A stretch of DNA of 53,198 bases from Kiritimatiellia bacterium (GTDB lineage: Bacteria > Verrucomicrobiota > Kiritimatiellia > RFP12 > UBA1067), in NCBI GenBank assembly GCA_017406465.1, contig JAFQYM010000025.1, forward strand, positions 1 to 53,198, written 5' to 3'. How positions within the stretch are numbered: position 1 is the stretch's first letter; every line of letters starts with the position of its first letter. Below, piece by piece: positions 14,458 to 24,216 of this stretch. The notes below the pieces were generated by a model that saw nothing but the letters and a program-made list of their open reading frames with translations, was not told the origin of the DNA and made no database searches. The position numbers and the translations under genes are program-made.

Positions 14458-16842
14458 TCACTGCTGACAATTGGATTCGACCTTCACGCGGTAGAAGCCC
14501 TGCGTCTCGTCGATCGGAGCGTTGCTCGTCCAGACGGTGCGCTTCACGCCGCCGTCCACGTCGATCTTCGTCGTGCCTGCGACAGGCGACTCCGTTCCGC
14601 CAATGGTCTCCGCCATGTAGACTGGATAGAGGGCGTCGCGGGCATCCTTGCCAAGATCTTCACGAACGCCGTTGAACGAAAGCTCCAATCTGCCGTCGTC
14701 TAGGACGCGAATTCCCGTGATTGCAAACGGCTCGTCGGCAGACGGATCAAGCCCCGCGTCGTATGCATCTGCCAGAAGATATCCAAGACTACGCAGCTTC
14801 GGGGCGGGAATCGGTTTTTGCGGATTGAGCCCGAGGCCCTGCGCCTTAAGCCATGCCACGCTCACGCCGTCGATTTGCGTTGTCTCTGCCGAAAGCTCCG
14901 TTTCGAACTCCTCCGTCGTCTTGATGACGTCGTCCACCTTTACCGAGCCACGCAGATCGAGCACCGCAATCTTTCCGTTCTCGCTGTTCCCCAGCGCTCT
15001 GTGCCATGCGCCGCCAGCAGTCGGATCAAGCGGAGAGCGCACGCCGAAGTCCGTCATGCAGGCTTCGCCGTTGACGCGCACGAGCGCGTATGTTTCGCCT
15101 GGCTTCGTGGTGGAGTCGAGCGAAACCGACAGCCTCACCCAGTCGCCGTTCTTGTAGACGGTCTCCGAGAGCGTCGCCCAGACGGCCCCGCCATTCGCGT
15201 CGCGGCAGAGGAGCTTGAGCTTTCCGTCCTCGTCGCAGATGATGACTACCTTCTCGCCGTCTTTCACCTCCACCGGCGACTCGTCGGCGGAACGCCTGAC
15301 GACGGCGATCATCATGTCGAGACGGTCGTTTCCGTTTGTCGTGCAGGAGAAATTGCGGACCGCGGCATCCTCAACCTCGAGGACCTTCGTGTGCGCATCC
15401 TTCGGCATCGGGAATCCGGGCGGATTCGGCGGCGTATAATCTGCCGCTATGATTTCGCCTGTGCCTGTCCAGCTTCCGACCTCCCCACTGTCGACCATCG
15501 CGCCGACTGCATAGCTCTCGAAGCTCTCCGCATCGTCGATCGGCGTTGCGGCGACGGACGATTTGAATCCCCACGCGAATGTGCAGTCTTCGCTGACGGT
15601 AAACGACGCCGACGAGCCGGAACCCCAATCCATAAGGCCGCTTGCCGTTCCGCTCAGGTTCCACGCGACGTTCGTGCAGCTTGCCGCGTTGTTCGTATAC
15701 GCCGACGCGTACTCCGCGCCCGCTACAGACAGATTTACGGAGGCGCCGTGCATGTAGCGGTAGGGTCCGCCGACAATCGAAGATGATCCAACCCCGGGCT
15801 TCGTGAAATTGACGGTGCGGATGTTGAGCCCTGACAGCTTAAGCGTGAAGACACCCTCCTCCGCGTATGAACCGCCGTCGCTCACGAGCACAATCACGCA
15901 GGAACCGTCATTCAGGCTCGGCCCGAGGCACATGCCCTCGTAATTCGGCATGTCGCTGCTGTGCGTGTACTGCCACAGTAGATTTTTCTTCGTTTTAGTG
16001 TATGACGCATTTTTAAGCGACGCAATTGAAGAAATGTCTGTCGCTCCGCTGAAATCCACCTGGTAAATTCGAATATTGAAATCTGGGAAAAAACCACCAT
16101 CGTAGCAACGCCTTTCAAGAACAAGCAGAGTGCCGTCTGGCAGCGCACAGAGTCCAGAGACCCCGCTTCGCGTATGTTCATCTTTTACAGATCCGATAGG
16201 CTCAGTCACATACGCCCATTCGCCGTTCGGAGTCCAGTTGTCGTAGACAGACTCGCGCGTGAACCGCGTCAGTCGCACCACAGAACCGACAGAGTTTGTG
16301 GCAAGGTTTCCATCGACCTTCAACGCCTCTTCGTTCGCCGTCCACATCGTCATGCCGTCGCCGGAAATCGTAAGCGCCTCAAGGCTGTAGTTTCCGACAC
16401 ACTGCTTCTGCACGGCCGGCACCGGAGCGGAACGGAGAAGCGCGCCGGTCGCGGGATCGAATTCGCGGATCAGCGCGTTCGTCTCCTGCGAAATCCACAC
16501 CTTCCCCGACGCCGGATCGAACGCGCACCCTTCCATGTCGTGAGAACCGGACATCACGACGCCTGTTCCGATGTCCATCCCGTTTGTACTCGAGGCGAGC
16601 GAACCTGTCTCTCGGTTGATCTTCAGCGTGATTGGATACAGCTTCTTGTCGTTGTCGTCGACGGCGTAGTATAAGTCGCCTCCGGCATAAGTTATGCCGC
16701 TGATCTGCTCTGCACCGTACGTGGAGCTAAAAGGTCGCGTCGCCTGTGAAACAGTCGTTATCGACAGCGCGTCGCTGGCCGACGGCAGGCCGACGGCCGT
16801 CATCGCAACAAGGACTGGCAACACGTTGACGCGCAAAGACAT
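14458..16842 (-). CDS. secreted protein with esterase-like phytase domain
   Basis: 794 residues. The signal peptide follows ATG 16842 (MSLRVNVLPVLVAMTAVG); GGAG lies just upstream and the longer frame would cross the promoter. Residues about 30-370 resemble the 'esterase-like activity of phytase' beta-propeller family: ISGITYAGGDLYYAVDDNDK, SHDMEGCAFDPASGKVWISQE, NYSLEALTISGDGMTMW, GVSGLCALPDGTLLVLERR, MPNYEGMCLGP. The remaining roughly 400 residues are beta-rich and resemble a jellyroll surface module (SFESYAVGAMVDSGEVGSW). It heads the catabolic operon, under the TTGCAT-repeat promoter shared with the 1368-residue LamG gene. The enzymatic role, perhaps phosphoester or ester cleavage, is unproven. 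Confidence 0.8.
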   Translation of the reverse strand: MSLRVNVLPVLVAMTAVGLPSASDALSITTVSQATRPFSSTYGAEQISGITYAGGDLYYAVDDNDKKLYPITLKINRETGSLASSTNGMDIGTGVVMSGSHDMEGCAFDPASGKVWISQETNALIREFDPATGALLRSAPVPAVQKQCVGNYSLEALTISGDGMTMWTANEEALKVDGNLATNSVGSVVRLTRFTRESVYDNWTPNGEWAYVTEPIGSVKDEHTRSGVSGLCALPDGTLLVLERRCYDGGFFPDFNIRIYQVDFSGATDISSIASLKNASYTKTKKNLLWQYTHSSDMPNYEGMCLGPSLNDGSCVIVLVSDGGSYAEEGVFTLKLSGLNIRTVNFTKPGVGSSSIVGGPYRYMHGASVNLSVAGAEYASAYTNNAASCTNVAWNLSGTASGLMDWGSGSSASFTVSEDCTFAWGFKSSVAATPIDDAESFESYAVGAMVDSGEVGSWTGTGEIIAADYTPPNPPGFPMPKDAHTKVLEVEDAAVRNFSCTTNGNDRLDMMIAVVRRSADESPVEVKDGEKVVIICDEDGKLKLLCRDANGGAVWATLSETVYKNGDWVRLSVSLDSTTKPGETYALVRVNGEACMTDFGVRSPLDPTAGGAWHRALGNSENGKIAVLDLRGSVKVDDVIKTTEEFETELSAETTQIDGVSVAWLKAQGLGLNPQKPIPAPKLRSLGYLLADAYDAGLDPSADEPFAITGIRVLDDGRLELSFNGVREDLGKDARDALYPVYMAETIGGTESPVAGTTKIDVDGGVKRTVWTSNAPIDETQGFYRVKVESNCQQ

Positions 16843-16880
16843 TTTCTCCTGAACTCCTCTCTTTTGATCAGTGCACGCAC

Positions 16881-16937
16881 AGTATACCAAAGTCGCGCGG
16901 AGACGGAAATTGCATATTCAACCGCATAAAGTTGCAT
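16881..16937 (-). promoter_or_regulatory. regulated promoter with two TTGCAT direct repeats
   Basis: On the minus strand an extended -10 (TGGTATACT, hexamer 16881-16886) precedes the phytase-domain gene. On the plus strand TTGCAT stands at 16910-16915 and 16932-16937, 22 bp apart. The block GGAAATTGCATATTC (16905-16919) is identical to 29766-29780, and both sit 23 bp from the -10. The -35 (TTTCCG) is poor. That is what an activator-dependent promoter with AraC-type direct-repeat sites looks like. Confidence 0.8.
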
Positions 16938-16966
16938 TCTCCGCACCGCGTCGCGGCGCGCGCCCG

Positions 16967-18418
16967 CTAAAGCGCGACGGGATCCGACGCGAGCGTGCGG
17001 CCGGCGTTGCCGAACGATTCGGCGGCGCGGGCGAGAAAGCGCACCTTCGGATTCAGCCACTTCGCCTTCCGCGTGCCGAGCTCGTCCAGCGAAAAGACGC
17101 AGCGCACCGTTCCGGCCTCGCGCGCCGGCGTCAGAAAGTACGTCGGCGAATACACGCGCTTCGACCGGGCGATCCGCCGCACGCCGCTTTCCTCGACTTC
17201 TGCCGCGACCTCGTAGTCGTAGGCGCGCGGCCGTCCGTCCCCGGCCGTCGCCGCCGGGAACGACACCTCGATCTGCCGGACCGCACGCCCTTTCCTGTCC
17301 TTTCCGTCGAAGGGGCCCCTGACGACGACCTTCGCGCCGGCCGGAAATTCCGGCGGCACGGCGGAGGCGCCGCGCGCGGCAAAGTCGAACGGCTTCGGTT
17401 CCGTCGCCGGCAGCGGAATCACCCAGTCCGGGCCGAGGTCTCCGTCGTTGACGATGTCACGCCGCCGCACGACGACGCGACCGGAATAGACCGAGACGAG
17501 CAGCCCCTCCTTGCCGCTGAAGCGGTCCACGAGCGCCATCTGCCGCAGGTCGTCCAGCGCGGACGGACCCGCGTTCTCGCGTCCGTAAACCGGGTCGATG
17601 TACCGGAGGGACGCTGTGCCGATGGAGGTGAACGCGCCCTGCCAGATCGCGCGCTCGTCGACGAGCGGATGGTGGGAGTGGCCGGAGAACGCGATGGCGT
17701 TCGGAAACGGCGACAGCGCCCGCGTCGCGAAGCCGTCGTCCTGTCCCCACGCCCAGTCGCCGTGGCATGTCCCCTTCGGATGCGGATGCTGGATGTAGAA
17801 GAACGGCCTGTCGCCGCAAAGTTCGGCGGCACGCTCTTTCATGTACGGCTCGATTGACGGAACGCCCTTCCATCCGTCCCAGTGCGCGCCGATGAAGGTG
17901 TAGCCCCTGACCGTCTTCTTCCAGATCGGCGCATACGGTTCGCCGAACACACGCTCCCATGCGGCGGCACGGTCGGTCGCGATTATCTCGTCCGGCTTCG
18001 GCTCTATCTTGGAATACTTGAAGCCCTCGATGTCGTGGTTGCCGTAGATGAACAACTTCTCGACGTGGCGGCCGTCAAGACCCTTGTCGCGGGGAAACAC
18101 CTTGTTCCACGCGTCCGCGATGCATTGAAGCTGCGAGACGAGCCCGAAATCGGCCATGTCGCCGGCGATCACGACGCCATCCGCGCCCTGGTCGCGGAAC
18201 CACGAGAACGCCTTGACGAGGGCCTCCGTCCCGTACTGCCCCGTCGCTTCCCGCACATGCACGTCGCTCACGACGCCGAAGCGGAGATCCGGCGTCGCGC
18301 CCGCAACATCGATGGACACCGGCTGCGATTCGCCGGTCTTGGCGAACAGCCGCCACGGACGACTCGCCGCGAAGGCCGCCGCGCCGCTCAAAAAACATCT
18401 CCTGTTCATGCGTTGCAT
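16967..18418 (-). CDS. Tat-exported calcineurin-like metallophosphoesterase
   Basis: 483 residues. The N-terminus MQRMNRRCFLSGAAAFAASR has the twin-Arg RRxFL motif of Tat signals. Metallophosphoesterase motifs follow in order: FGVVSDVHV (DxH), VIAGDMADFG (GDxx), YGNHDIEG (GNHD) and FSGHSHHP (GHxH). The last 150 residues look like a C-terminal beta domain. The gene overlaps the symporter stop by 13 nt and ends the sigma-factor operon. It probably removes phosphate from extracytoplasmic phosphoesters. A second start at 18409 would still keep the twin Arg. Confidence 0.88.
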   Translation of the reverse strand: MQRMNRRCFLSGAAAFAASRPWRLFAKTGESQPVSIDVAGATPDLRFGVVSDVHVREATGQYGTEALVKAFSWFRDQGADGVVIAGDMADFGLVSQLQCIADAWNKVFPRDKGLDGRHVEKLFIYGNHDIEGFKYSKIEPKPDEIIATDRAAAWERVFGEPYAPIWKKTVRGYTFIGAHWDGWKGVPSIEPYMKERAAELCGDRPFFYIQHPHPKGTCHGDWAWGQDDGFATRALSPFPNAIAFSGHSHHPLVDERAIWQGAFTSIGTASLRYIDPVYGRENAGPSALDDLRQMALVDRFSGKEGLLVSVYSGRVVVRRRDIVNDGDLGPDWVIPLPATEPKPFDFAARGASAVPPEFPAGAKVVVRGPFDGKDRKGRAVRQIEVSFPAATAGDGRPRAYDYEVAAEVEESGVRRIARSKRVYSPTYFLTPAREAGTVRCVFSLDELGTRKAKWLNPKVRFLARAAESFGNAGRTLASDPVAL

Positions 18419-19566
18419 CTACTGAACTTATCCACGACAAGCGCTATCGCACCGTCTCCCGTGAGGTTGCATGCCGTGCCGACGCCGTCGATCGACAGAT
18501 ACGCCGCCATCAGTATGGCGTAATGTTCGGGCGCAAGCCCGAGCGCGGACTCTGCAATCGGCGCGGCGGCGAGCACCATGCCGCCGGGAACGCCGGGCGC
18601 CGCGACCGCGAGAACGCTCAGGAGAAGGATGTACTCCGCGAACGGGCCCGCGCGGAGCGCGCCGCCGGACAGCAGGAGGAACCCGGCGCTGAACACCGTG
18701 ATCTTCGTCAGGCTCCCCGCCAGATGGATGTTCGCACAGAGCGGCACGACAAGATTCGCCGTCTCGTCGCCCACGCCGTTCGCCTTCACCTGCCGGAGCG
18801 TCACCGGAATCGTCGCCGCCGAGGAGCAGCAGCCAAGCCCCGTGAAATAGGCGGGGAGCATCGTCCACAGCGCTTTCAGGGGATTGCGCCGCGCGACGAT
18901 CCCGGCGATTGCATACTGCACAACGAGCACAAGCCATGTCGCAGCGACGGCCGTCATGATGATCTTGACGCTCGGCCCGCACACCTGCGCGAGCGAGCCG
19001 CGCGCCGTGAGGTCCGCGACGACCGTCAGAATATAGAACGGCAGCAGCGGCACGACCGCCTTCGCGATCGCAAGCGATATTACATGCTTGATTTCACCGA
19101 ACGCGCGCGCCAAGGCGGGACATTCGACCGTCGCCATGGCGAGACCGAACACGAACGCGACGGCTATCGCCGCCACAACGTCCATCACAGGCGGAATATT
19201 CAGAGTAAAGAACGCCGGGAAGGCCTTCGCCGCCCCGGACGCGGCGAGCGAACCCGAGACGATTCGCGGCAAGACGGCATCGGCGAGGCAGAACCCGAAC
19301 GCACCGGCCAGAATCGTCGAGGCGTAGGCGAGCGCGATGGTCGCGAGCAGCAGGCGCCCGGCGCGGCGTCCGACCTCGGCGATCGCCGGCGTGACAAGCC
19401 CGACGATGATGAGCGGGACGATGAACTTGACGAACTGCGCGAACGTCCCGCCGAACGAATTGAGCGCGCGGATGACGCACGCGGGCGCGCAGGCGCCGAC
19501 GAGCGCCCCGACGACCATCGCCGCCAGCAGTCTCGCCAGGGCCGATTTCTTCAAGGCGTCCAGCAT
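18406..19566 (-). CDS. sodium:dicarboxylate symporter family transporter
   Basis: 386 residues with about eight membrane segments and two re-entrant loops. Typical family features are PLIIVGLVTPAIAEVG near residue 60, the LPAYFTGLGCCSSAATIPVTL serine-rich hairpin, NIHLAGSLTKITVF, and the LLSIDGVGTACNLTGDGA-like ending with the conserved GD. Family members import glutamate, aspartate or C4-dicarboxylates with Na+ or H+. The start is ATG 19566, 7 nt after the LamG stop; an upstream TTG-type frame extension overlaps that gene. Substrate unknown. Confidence 0.85.
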   Translation of the reverse strand: MLDALKKSALARLLAAMVVGALVGACAPACVIRALNSFGGTFAQFVKFIVPLIIVGLVTPAIAEVGRRAGRLLLATIALAYASTILAGAFGFCLADAVLPRIVSGSLAASGAAKAFPAFFTLNIPPVMDVVAAIAVAFVFGLAMATVECPALARAFGEIKHVISLAIAKAVVPLLPFYILTVVADLTARGSLAQVCGPSVKIIMTAVAATWLVLVVQYAIAGIVARRNPLKALWTMLPAYFTGLGCCSSAATIPVTLRQVKANGVGDETANLVVPLCANIHLAGSLTKITVFSAGFLLLSGGALRAGPFAEYILLLSVLAVAAPGVPGGMVLAAAPIAESALGLAPEHYAILMAAYLSIDGVGTACNLTGDGAIALVVDKFSRCNA

Positions 19567-19573
19567 GGCGTCA

Positions 19574-22500
19574 TCAACGGATGACCAGCACAAGACCCGG
19601 ACGGGGCCCGCGCCACGTCAGGCGGATCGTCTTGCCGCCGGCCGACGCGTCGTATGTATACGTAGCGTTCTCGTGCCAGGTCTTGTTCCTCCAGACGCCG
19701 TCGACCAGCTCTTCGGTGGTGAATCCGGCGACCTCCTTCGTCTGTCCATTCTCTTCGACGGTCGCCGGGGCGTCGAAAGTCCACGAGCCCTCGACCGCGT
19801 ACGCCTCTTCATTTCCGTTTGCGACTTCAAGAACGTTCGTCACGCCCAGCTCGCCGAAGTAGCGCGCGGCGTCGGCATTGCGGTTGCGGATGATCTCCTC
19901 TTCGGTCAGAACACGGTCGTAGTAGCGGAAGTTCTTGAGCGTGCCGACCATCCCCCATGTCGTCTCGTTGCCGCGCTGGCCGAGGCCGTAGCCGGTGTCG
20001 CTTCCGATTTTGACGGAGTCGAACTGGAAGCACGTGCGCTGCTTCTCGCCGAAAGTGTTGTAGTCGTTTTCCGCAGGAGTTGTCGGGACGTCAACTCCCG
20101 GAAAGATTTTCGCGGTCCTGTTGTCGAAGTCCTGAATCGCCGTCGCGTAGTCGTAGTGATGACCCGGCGTCTTGAAATACATGTACCTCCCGTCGGACTG
20201 AGCGCGCCAGCACAACGCACCGGCGGCAGACCCGTTGTAGGACTCCGTTATCAGGTAGAGGTTGAAATACTGGTACATGCCGCAGAAGATCGAGCCGTAT
20301 GTGCTGCCGGCGGTCTGCGCGGAGGCGTCGGCATCGACGAGCGTCTGGAGCGTGAAGTTTTTAAGATAGAACGAGGCATCGCCTTTGAAGCGGGGGCCAC
20401 CGGCGAAGACATAACCGTCGTCGGTCCAATGTCCGGTCGTCGTCTTGTCGTTCCAGTGCAGGTCGGCGTTCGCGCCGCTTCCGAGGTTCTTCCAGGTCGT
20501 CGCCTCGGAATCATGGACGCCGACGCCGGCATTGTAGAGACCATCGTAGTTCCAGACGAGACCCGCCTGGGAATAGTCGCCCCAACCGTAGTCGTCGGCG
20601 GTGCGAATACCGCTGACAGGTTTCCAAAGCCACGTAAGCCGCTTCAAGGTTCCATCTTCGGCGATTGCTACCGAATTGCCGTCGCCCCGGGCGATGGTAG
20701 TCCAGGCGAGCCCGTCTTGAGCCTCCACTGTGTAGCCCGCGCAGGCGTAGGTGATGAGCTTGCCGTTCACCTTGAGCGTTGCTGTAGCGGGCGCGGTGAA
20801 GGTGTGCGAGCCTTCGAGGTCGTATTCGCCGTCGGGCTCGTTGCCCTGAAGCGCGGCGTAAGTCGACTGGACGATCACGTCCGTCTCGGCGAACTTGCCG
20901 AAGAAGCGGAAGTCGTCCACCTTGCGGTTCTGCGCGACTTCGGCGGCAGAAAGCGCGTGGTTGTATTGACGGAAGCTCTTGATCGTGCCGACAAGCAGCT
21001 TGTCGTAGTTCGCGTTGCCGTAGCCGCCAAGGTAGTAGCCGCGTTCGAGATTGTGAGCCGTGATCGACTCAAGCTGCCGGAAGCCATCGCCGGAGGTAGG
21101 AATCTCCGTGCCGGAAAAGAGCGCAAGAGTGTTGTCGGTTCCGTTTGCGATGGCTGTAGCGTAGTCGAACGACGTGCCGCTCATTTTGAGCGGTGTGCCG
21201 GAATCCGGCGCATCGTCGCTTCGCCAGTCGAAGCGTCCCGACTTGTAGAGAATCATACTGTATTTGGCGGCCGAGAGAGAGAACACGAACGAGGCGGCTT
21301 CATTCTGGTCGGCGGTTTTGGCATCGACAAGTGTCTGAAGCGAATAGTCCGTGCCAGTCTGGATGCCACCATTCGTGCCATTGGTATTTACGACGCGGAA
21401 GCGGCTGTCACCGACTAACGTGAACCCGTTGTCCGTCCACGCGCCGGGATTGCGCCCTCCTACGGCATCTAGGCTGGTCGCGGTCGACCAACCGTCGCCG
21501 GCGGCGTTGAGAAGCTGGAGAAACATGTCGTTTACCGCGTCCTTCGAGCCGAGGTTTTTCCACGTAAGCGCGGTGGCATCGTGCGTAGCGTTCGTGCCGA
21601 CATTGCAGATGCCGTCGTAGAAAAGTTCCAGTCCGTCCCAGACGTAGTCGGAGACGTCGTAGGTCGTGAGCCCTTCGCCGTCCATCCACTTCCAAGTGAT
21701 GCGGACGCAGTCGGCATCTTCGACCTTGCAGGAAAGTTCGCGTGCGTGGAAGACGGCTGTGCCCCAGTCGCCGAACATGTCATCCCAAGTTTCCAGCGTG
21801 TAGCCGGTGCAAATGTATTTGGCATTGCCCACCGTCGCTATGCGCGGCGCGGTGAAAACATGGCTGCCATCGACGGCATATGTACCGGCGGGTTCGGCCG
21901 AAGCGGCGACGGACGATACGACAACTGCGTTCGTCACGGGCAATGGCGCGGCGCGGTCGAAGAAGCGGCGCTCGTCGACTACGCGGTTCCAGGCGACTTC
22001 CTCGTTTGAAAGCGCCTTCTGGTAGTAGCGGAAGAATTTGAACGTACCTTTGAAAGGCGATTTGCCGTCGTTGGCGCCACCGAACACATAGCCGTTCTCA
22101 GTCTGGCCGCTGATTTTTGCATTCTGGCGAAAACCATCGCCGGAAGTCGGGGCCACGGTGCCGCTGAACAACACCTCGGTGTTGTCTTCGCTGTTGGCAA
22201 TTGCCGTCGCATACTCGAACACAGGGCCTGGAATCGAGGCAAAACTGTTGGCCGCGACAGATTCGACGGTGCGGAAAATGAGAGTTTCGCTCGACGGTTG
22301 GATTAACAAAGCCAACTTGTCCCAGTTGCTGTTGAATATGGTGACAAAGCTCGTTGCATGCTGTGTAGAATCCGCCTCTACCAAAACCTGCATGGTGTAT
22401 TTCGTGCCGGTGCTGATGCCCTTGGAGCCCCTCATGCGACTGTTGCCTTTGAAAATGAAGCCTTTTCCCGCCCATTCGCCGTATGTTCCGGTGGCGAGTT

Positions 22501-22798
22501 CGTCGGCGGAGGCCGGCGCCCAGCCGCTGCCACCCGTGTTTTTCTGAAGGAATACGTCGTTGTCCGCGCCGGACGAGCCGAGGTTCTTCCAGGTCAGGGC
22601 CGTGTCGGAGTGCGGCTGATTTACTCCGACGTTGCGTATGCCGTCGAGGTTCCACACGGCTCCGGGCACGTAGCAGCCCACGTCGAAGGCGCGGAACGCC
22701 GGGTTATCCCAGTACTTGATGCCCGCAGAAGCGGACAGGGCGAACAGCGCGGTCGCGACGATCGCAACTCTCCCGAACAGCACGTTCATGTCTCTCAT
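19574..22798 (-). CDS. LamG-module surface protein, three modules, LVLVIR C-terminus
   Basis: 1074 residues with a signal peptide (NVLFGRVAIVATALFALSASAG). Three modules of about 330 residues each begin with a similar phrase: GAVWNLDGIRNVG, GLELFYDGICNVG, GLVWNYDGLYNAG, each followed within 20 residues by a TWKNLGS motif. Each module is a LamG/concanavalin-like jellyroll followed by a short beta unit ending in a YTxEtxD and RLTWxW pattern. The C-terminus GPRPGLVLVIR mirrors that of the larger LamG protein. The start overlaps the SUMF1 gene by four bases; ATG 22789 is an alternative. Likely role is carbohydrate or surface binding. Confidence 0.8.
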   Translation of the reverse strand: MRDMNVLFGRVAIVATALFALSASAGIKYWDNPAFRAFDVGCYVPGAVWNLDGIRNVGVNQPHSDTALTWKNLGSSGADNDVFLQKNTGGSGWAPASADELATGTYGEWAGKGFIFKGNSRMRGSKGISTGTKYTMQVLVEADSTQHATSFVTIFNSNWDKLALLIQPSSETLIFRTVESVAANSFASIPGPVFEYATAIANSEDNTEVLFSGTVAPTSGDGFRQNAKISGQTENGYVFGGANDGKSPFKGTFKFFRYYQKALSNEEVAWNRVVDERRFFDRAAPLPVTNAVVVSSVAASAEPAGTYAVDGSHVFTAPRIATVGNAKYICTGYTLETWDDMFGDWGTAVFHARELSCKVEDADCVRITWKWMDGEGLTTYDVSDYVWDGLELFYDGICNVGTNATHDATALTWKNLGSKDAVNDMFLQLLNAAGDGWSTATSLDAVGGRNPGAWTDNGFTLVGDSRFRVVNTNGTNGGIQTGTDYSLQTLVDAKTADQNEAASFVFSLSAAKYSMILYKSGRFDWRSDDAPDSGTPLKMSGTSFDYATAIANGTDNTLALFSGTEIPTSGDGFRQLESITAHNLERGYYLGGYGNANYDKLLVGTIKSFRQYNHALSAAEVAQNRKVDDFRFFGKFAETDVIVQSTYAALQGNEPDGEYDLEGSHTFTAPATATLKVNGKLITYACAGYTVEAQDGLAWTTIARGDGNSVAIAEDGTLKRLTWLWKPVSGIRTADDYGWGDYSQAGLVWNYDGLYNAGVGVHDSEATTWKNLGSGANADLHWNDKTTTGHWTDDGYVFAGGPRFKGDASFYLKNFTLQTLVDADASAQTAGSTYGSIFCGMYQYFNLYLITESYNGSAAGALCWRAQSDGRYMYFKTPGHHYDYATAIQDFDNRTAKIFPGVDVPTTPAENDYNTFGEKQRTCFQFDSVKIGSDTGYGLGQRGNETTWGMVGTLKNFRYYDRVLTEEEIIRNRNADAARYFGELGVTNVLEVANGNEEAYAVEGSWTFDAPATVEENGQTKEVAGFTTEELVDGVWRNKTWHENATYTYDASAGGKTIRLTWRGPRPGLVLVIR

Positions 22799-24216
22799 GG
22801 CGTTTCCTTTCCTTCTTGTTGGTTAGACTTTACGTTCTTGGCGGCTAAAGCCAAATCTCCAATCCCGTAGGGCGCGATGTTCAGCACGAAGCGCGAGCCG
22901 CAACCGCCGTCGCGCGACGGCAGGACGACCGGATTCTGCGAGCGCCAGTAGAGCGTGCATTCCCCGAGGCTGTTCGTATACTTGCCGCCCTTGAGCATTC
23001 GCCTTTGCGGATAGCCGGGACTCGGACACGTCTCGCCGACGGGATCGGCGGACGCCAGCGCGATGCCGCCGTTCTGCCAGTCCAGCACCATTTCGTAGGC
23101 GTTGCCCAGAACGTCGTAGAGTCCGTACTGGTTCGGCTTTTTGAGTCCGCCGCGGTGCAGGATGCCTCCGGCGTTTCCGCCGTACCAGCAAATCGCGTCC
23201 GCACCATCTTCGTTCGCGTCCGTCGCTCCGTCCCAGTAGGCCGTGCCGCCCGGAACGCCGCCGCGCGCAGCCTTCTCCCACTGCGCTTCGGACGGGAGGT
23301 CGAACATGCCGGCGAGACCGGTCCGGGCGCCGAGACGGCCGGCGATGGACTTTGGATCGACACCCCTTTTCGCTGGCCAGTCGTATTCGCCACCGGGCGC
23401 GGAATCGCCGCGGATCGTGCTGCACGAGTCGTTGACGCTCGGCAGCATCACGTCGGGCGTGTTCATGTTCTTTCCGTCCTTGAGGATGCGGAACTGGTAC
23501 TTTGTCGTCTCGAACACGGCGATATAGTATGGATTCGAAATCGCGACCTTTGCCGCGCGCGCCGGACGCTTGTCGCGGCCCTTGTAACCGCCGGCTCCCA
23601 TCGTGAACGATCCCGCCGGAATGCGGCGGAACGCCATCAGATCGCGGAAGTACCGCTCGTCGTCCGCAAGGCCCGTCCAGACCACGTTGTCCGCAGGGCC
23701 CTCGCCCGCATCGACCCCGCGCCAGAGTTCGTCCGACTTCGCCCATGCACCCCACACGCCGTTCGTGAGATCGCGGCGCGTCACGTACTGCCGCGCACCG
23801 CGCGCGCCCGCCTCCTTCGAGAGATCGAAAACGACGTACAGAACATCCTCGTCCGCGACTTTCCGGGACGACAGCGCGACCTTGAAGCGGTCGATTCTGC
23901 CGCGGGCCTTGAGCGACGCATCCTTCGACGGCGTAAGGACGATGTGTTTCGCACCGTCGCCGTCGATCACCGTGTCGCCCGAAAGCGCGCACGGCGACAC
24001 GAAGCCGATCTCCTCCTCGCCGTCGTAGGCTGCAACGGAAATTTCGCGGACCGAAAACTTCGGCCCGGACCAGCCGCTCACCGTGAAATCGATGGAGACC
24101 GCCTCGGACCACGGCCACTGCTGCACGAGCGAAACGCCGGAAATCGTCTCGCCCTGCGCCGCATGGAACGCGGCGCAGGCCAGCAACACCGGCAAATATC
24201 TTCCCCTGCCCGTCAT
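22795..24216 (-). CDS. secreted SUMF1/FGE-sulfatase-domain protein
   Basis: 473 residues. The signal peptide follows MTGRGRYLPVLLACAAFHAAQG. After a beta-rich N-terminal domain (residues 25-195) comes a formylglycine-generating-enzyme-like domain from about 200: FRRIPAGSFTMGAGG, NPYYIAVFETTKYQFRI, LPSEAQWEKAARGG, GLYDVLGNAYEMVLDW, RMLKGGKYTNS and CGSRFVLN. True FGE makes formylglycine in sulfatases, but many secreted homologues are thought to bind or modify other targets, and no sulfatase is in the window. It overlaps both neighbours by four bases (ATGA). Enzyme activity is uncertain. Confidence 0.85.
   Translation of the reverse strand: MTGRGRYLPVLLACAAFHAAQGETISGVSLVQQWPWSEAVSIDFTVSGWSGPKFSVREISVAAYDGEEEIGFVSPCALSGDTVIDGDGAKHIVLTPSKDASLKARGRIDRFKVALSSRKVADEDVLYVVFDLSKEAGARGARQYVTRRDLTNGVWGAWAKSDELWRGVDAGEGPADNVVWTGLADDERYFRDLMAFRRIPAGSFTMGAGGYKGRDKRPARAAKVAISNPYYIAVFETTKYQFRILKDGKNMNTPDVMLPSVNDSCSTIRGDSAPGGEYDWPAKRGVDPKSIAGRLGARTGLAGMFDLPSEAQWEKAARGGVPGGTAYWDGATDANEDGADAICWYGGNAGGILHRGGLKKPNQYGLYDVLGNAYEMVLDWQNGGIALASADPVGETCPSPGYPQRRMLKGGKYTNSLGECTLYWRSQNPVVLPSRDGGCGSRFVLNIAPYGIGDLALAAKNVKSNQQEGKETP

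Noticed and set aside
18411..18418. TTGCAT at the start of the metallophosphoesterase gene as an operator
   Set aside because: It is the start region coding for MQR, with no partner repeat or promoter at the right distance.
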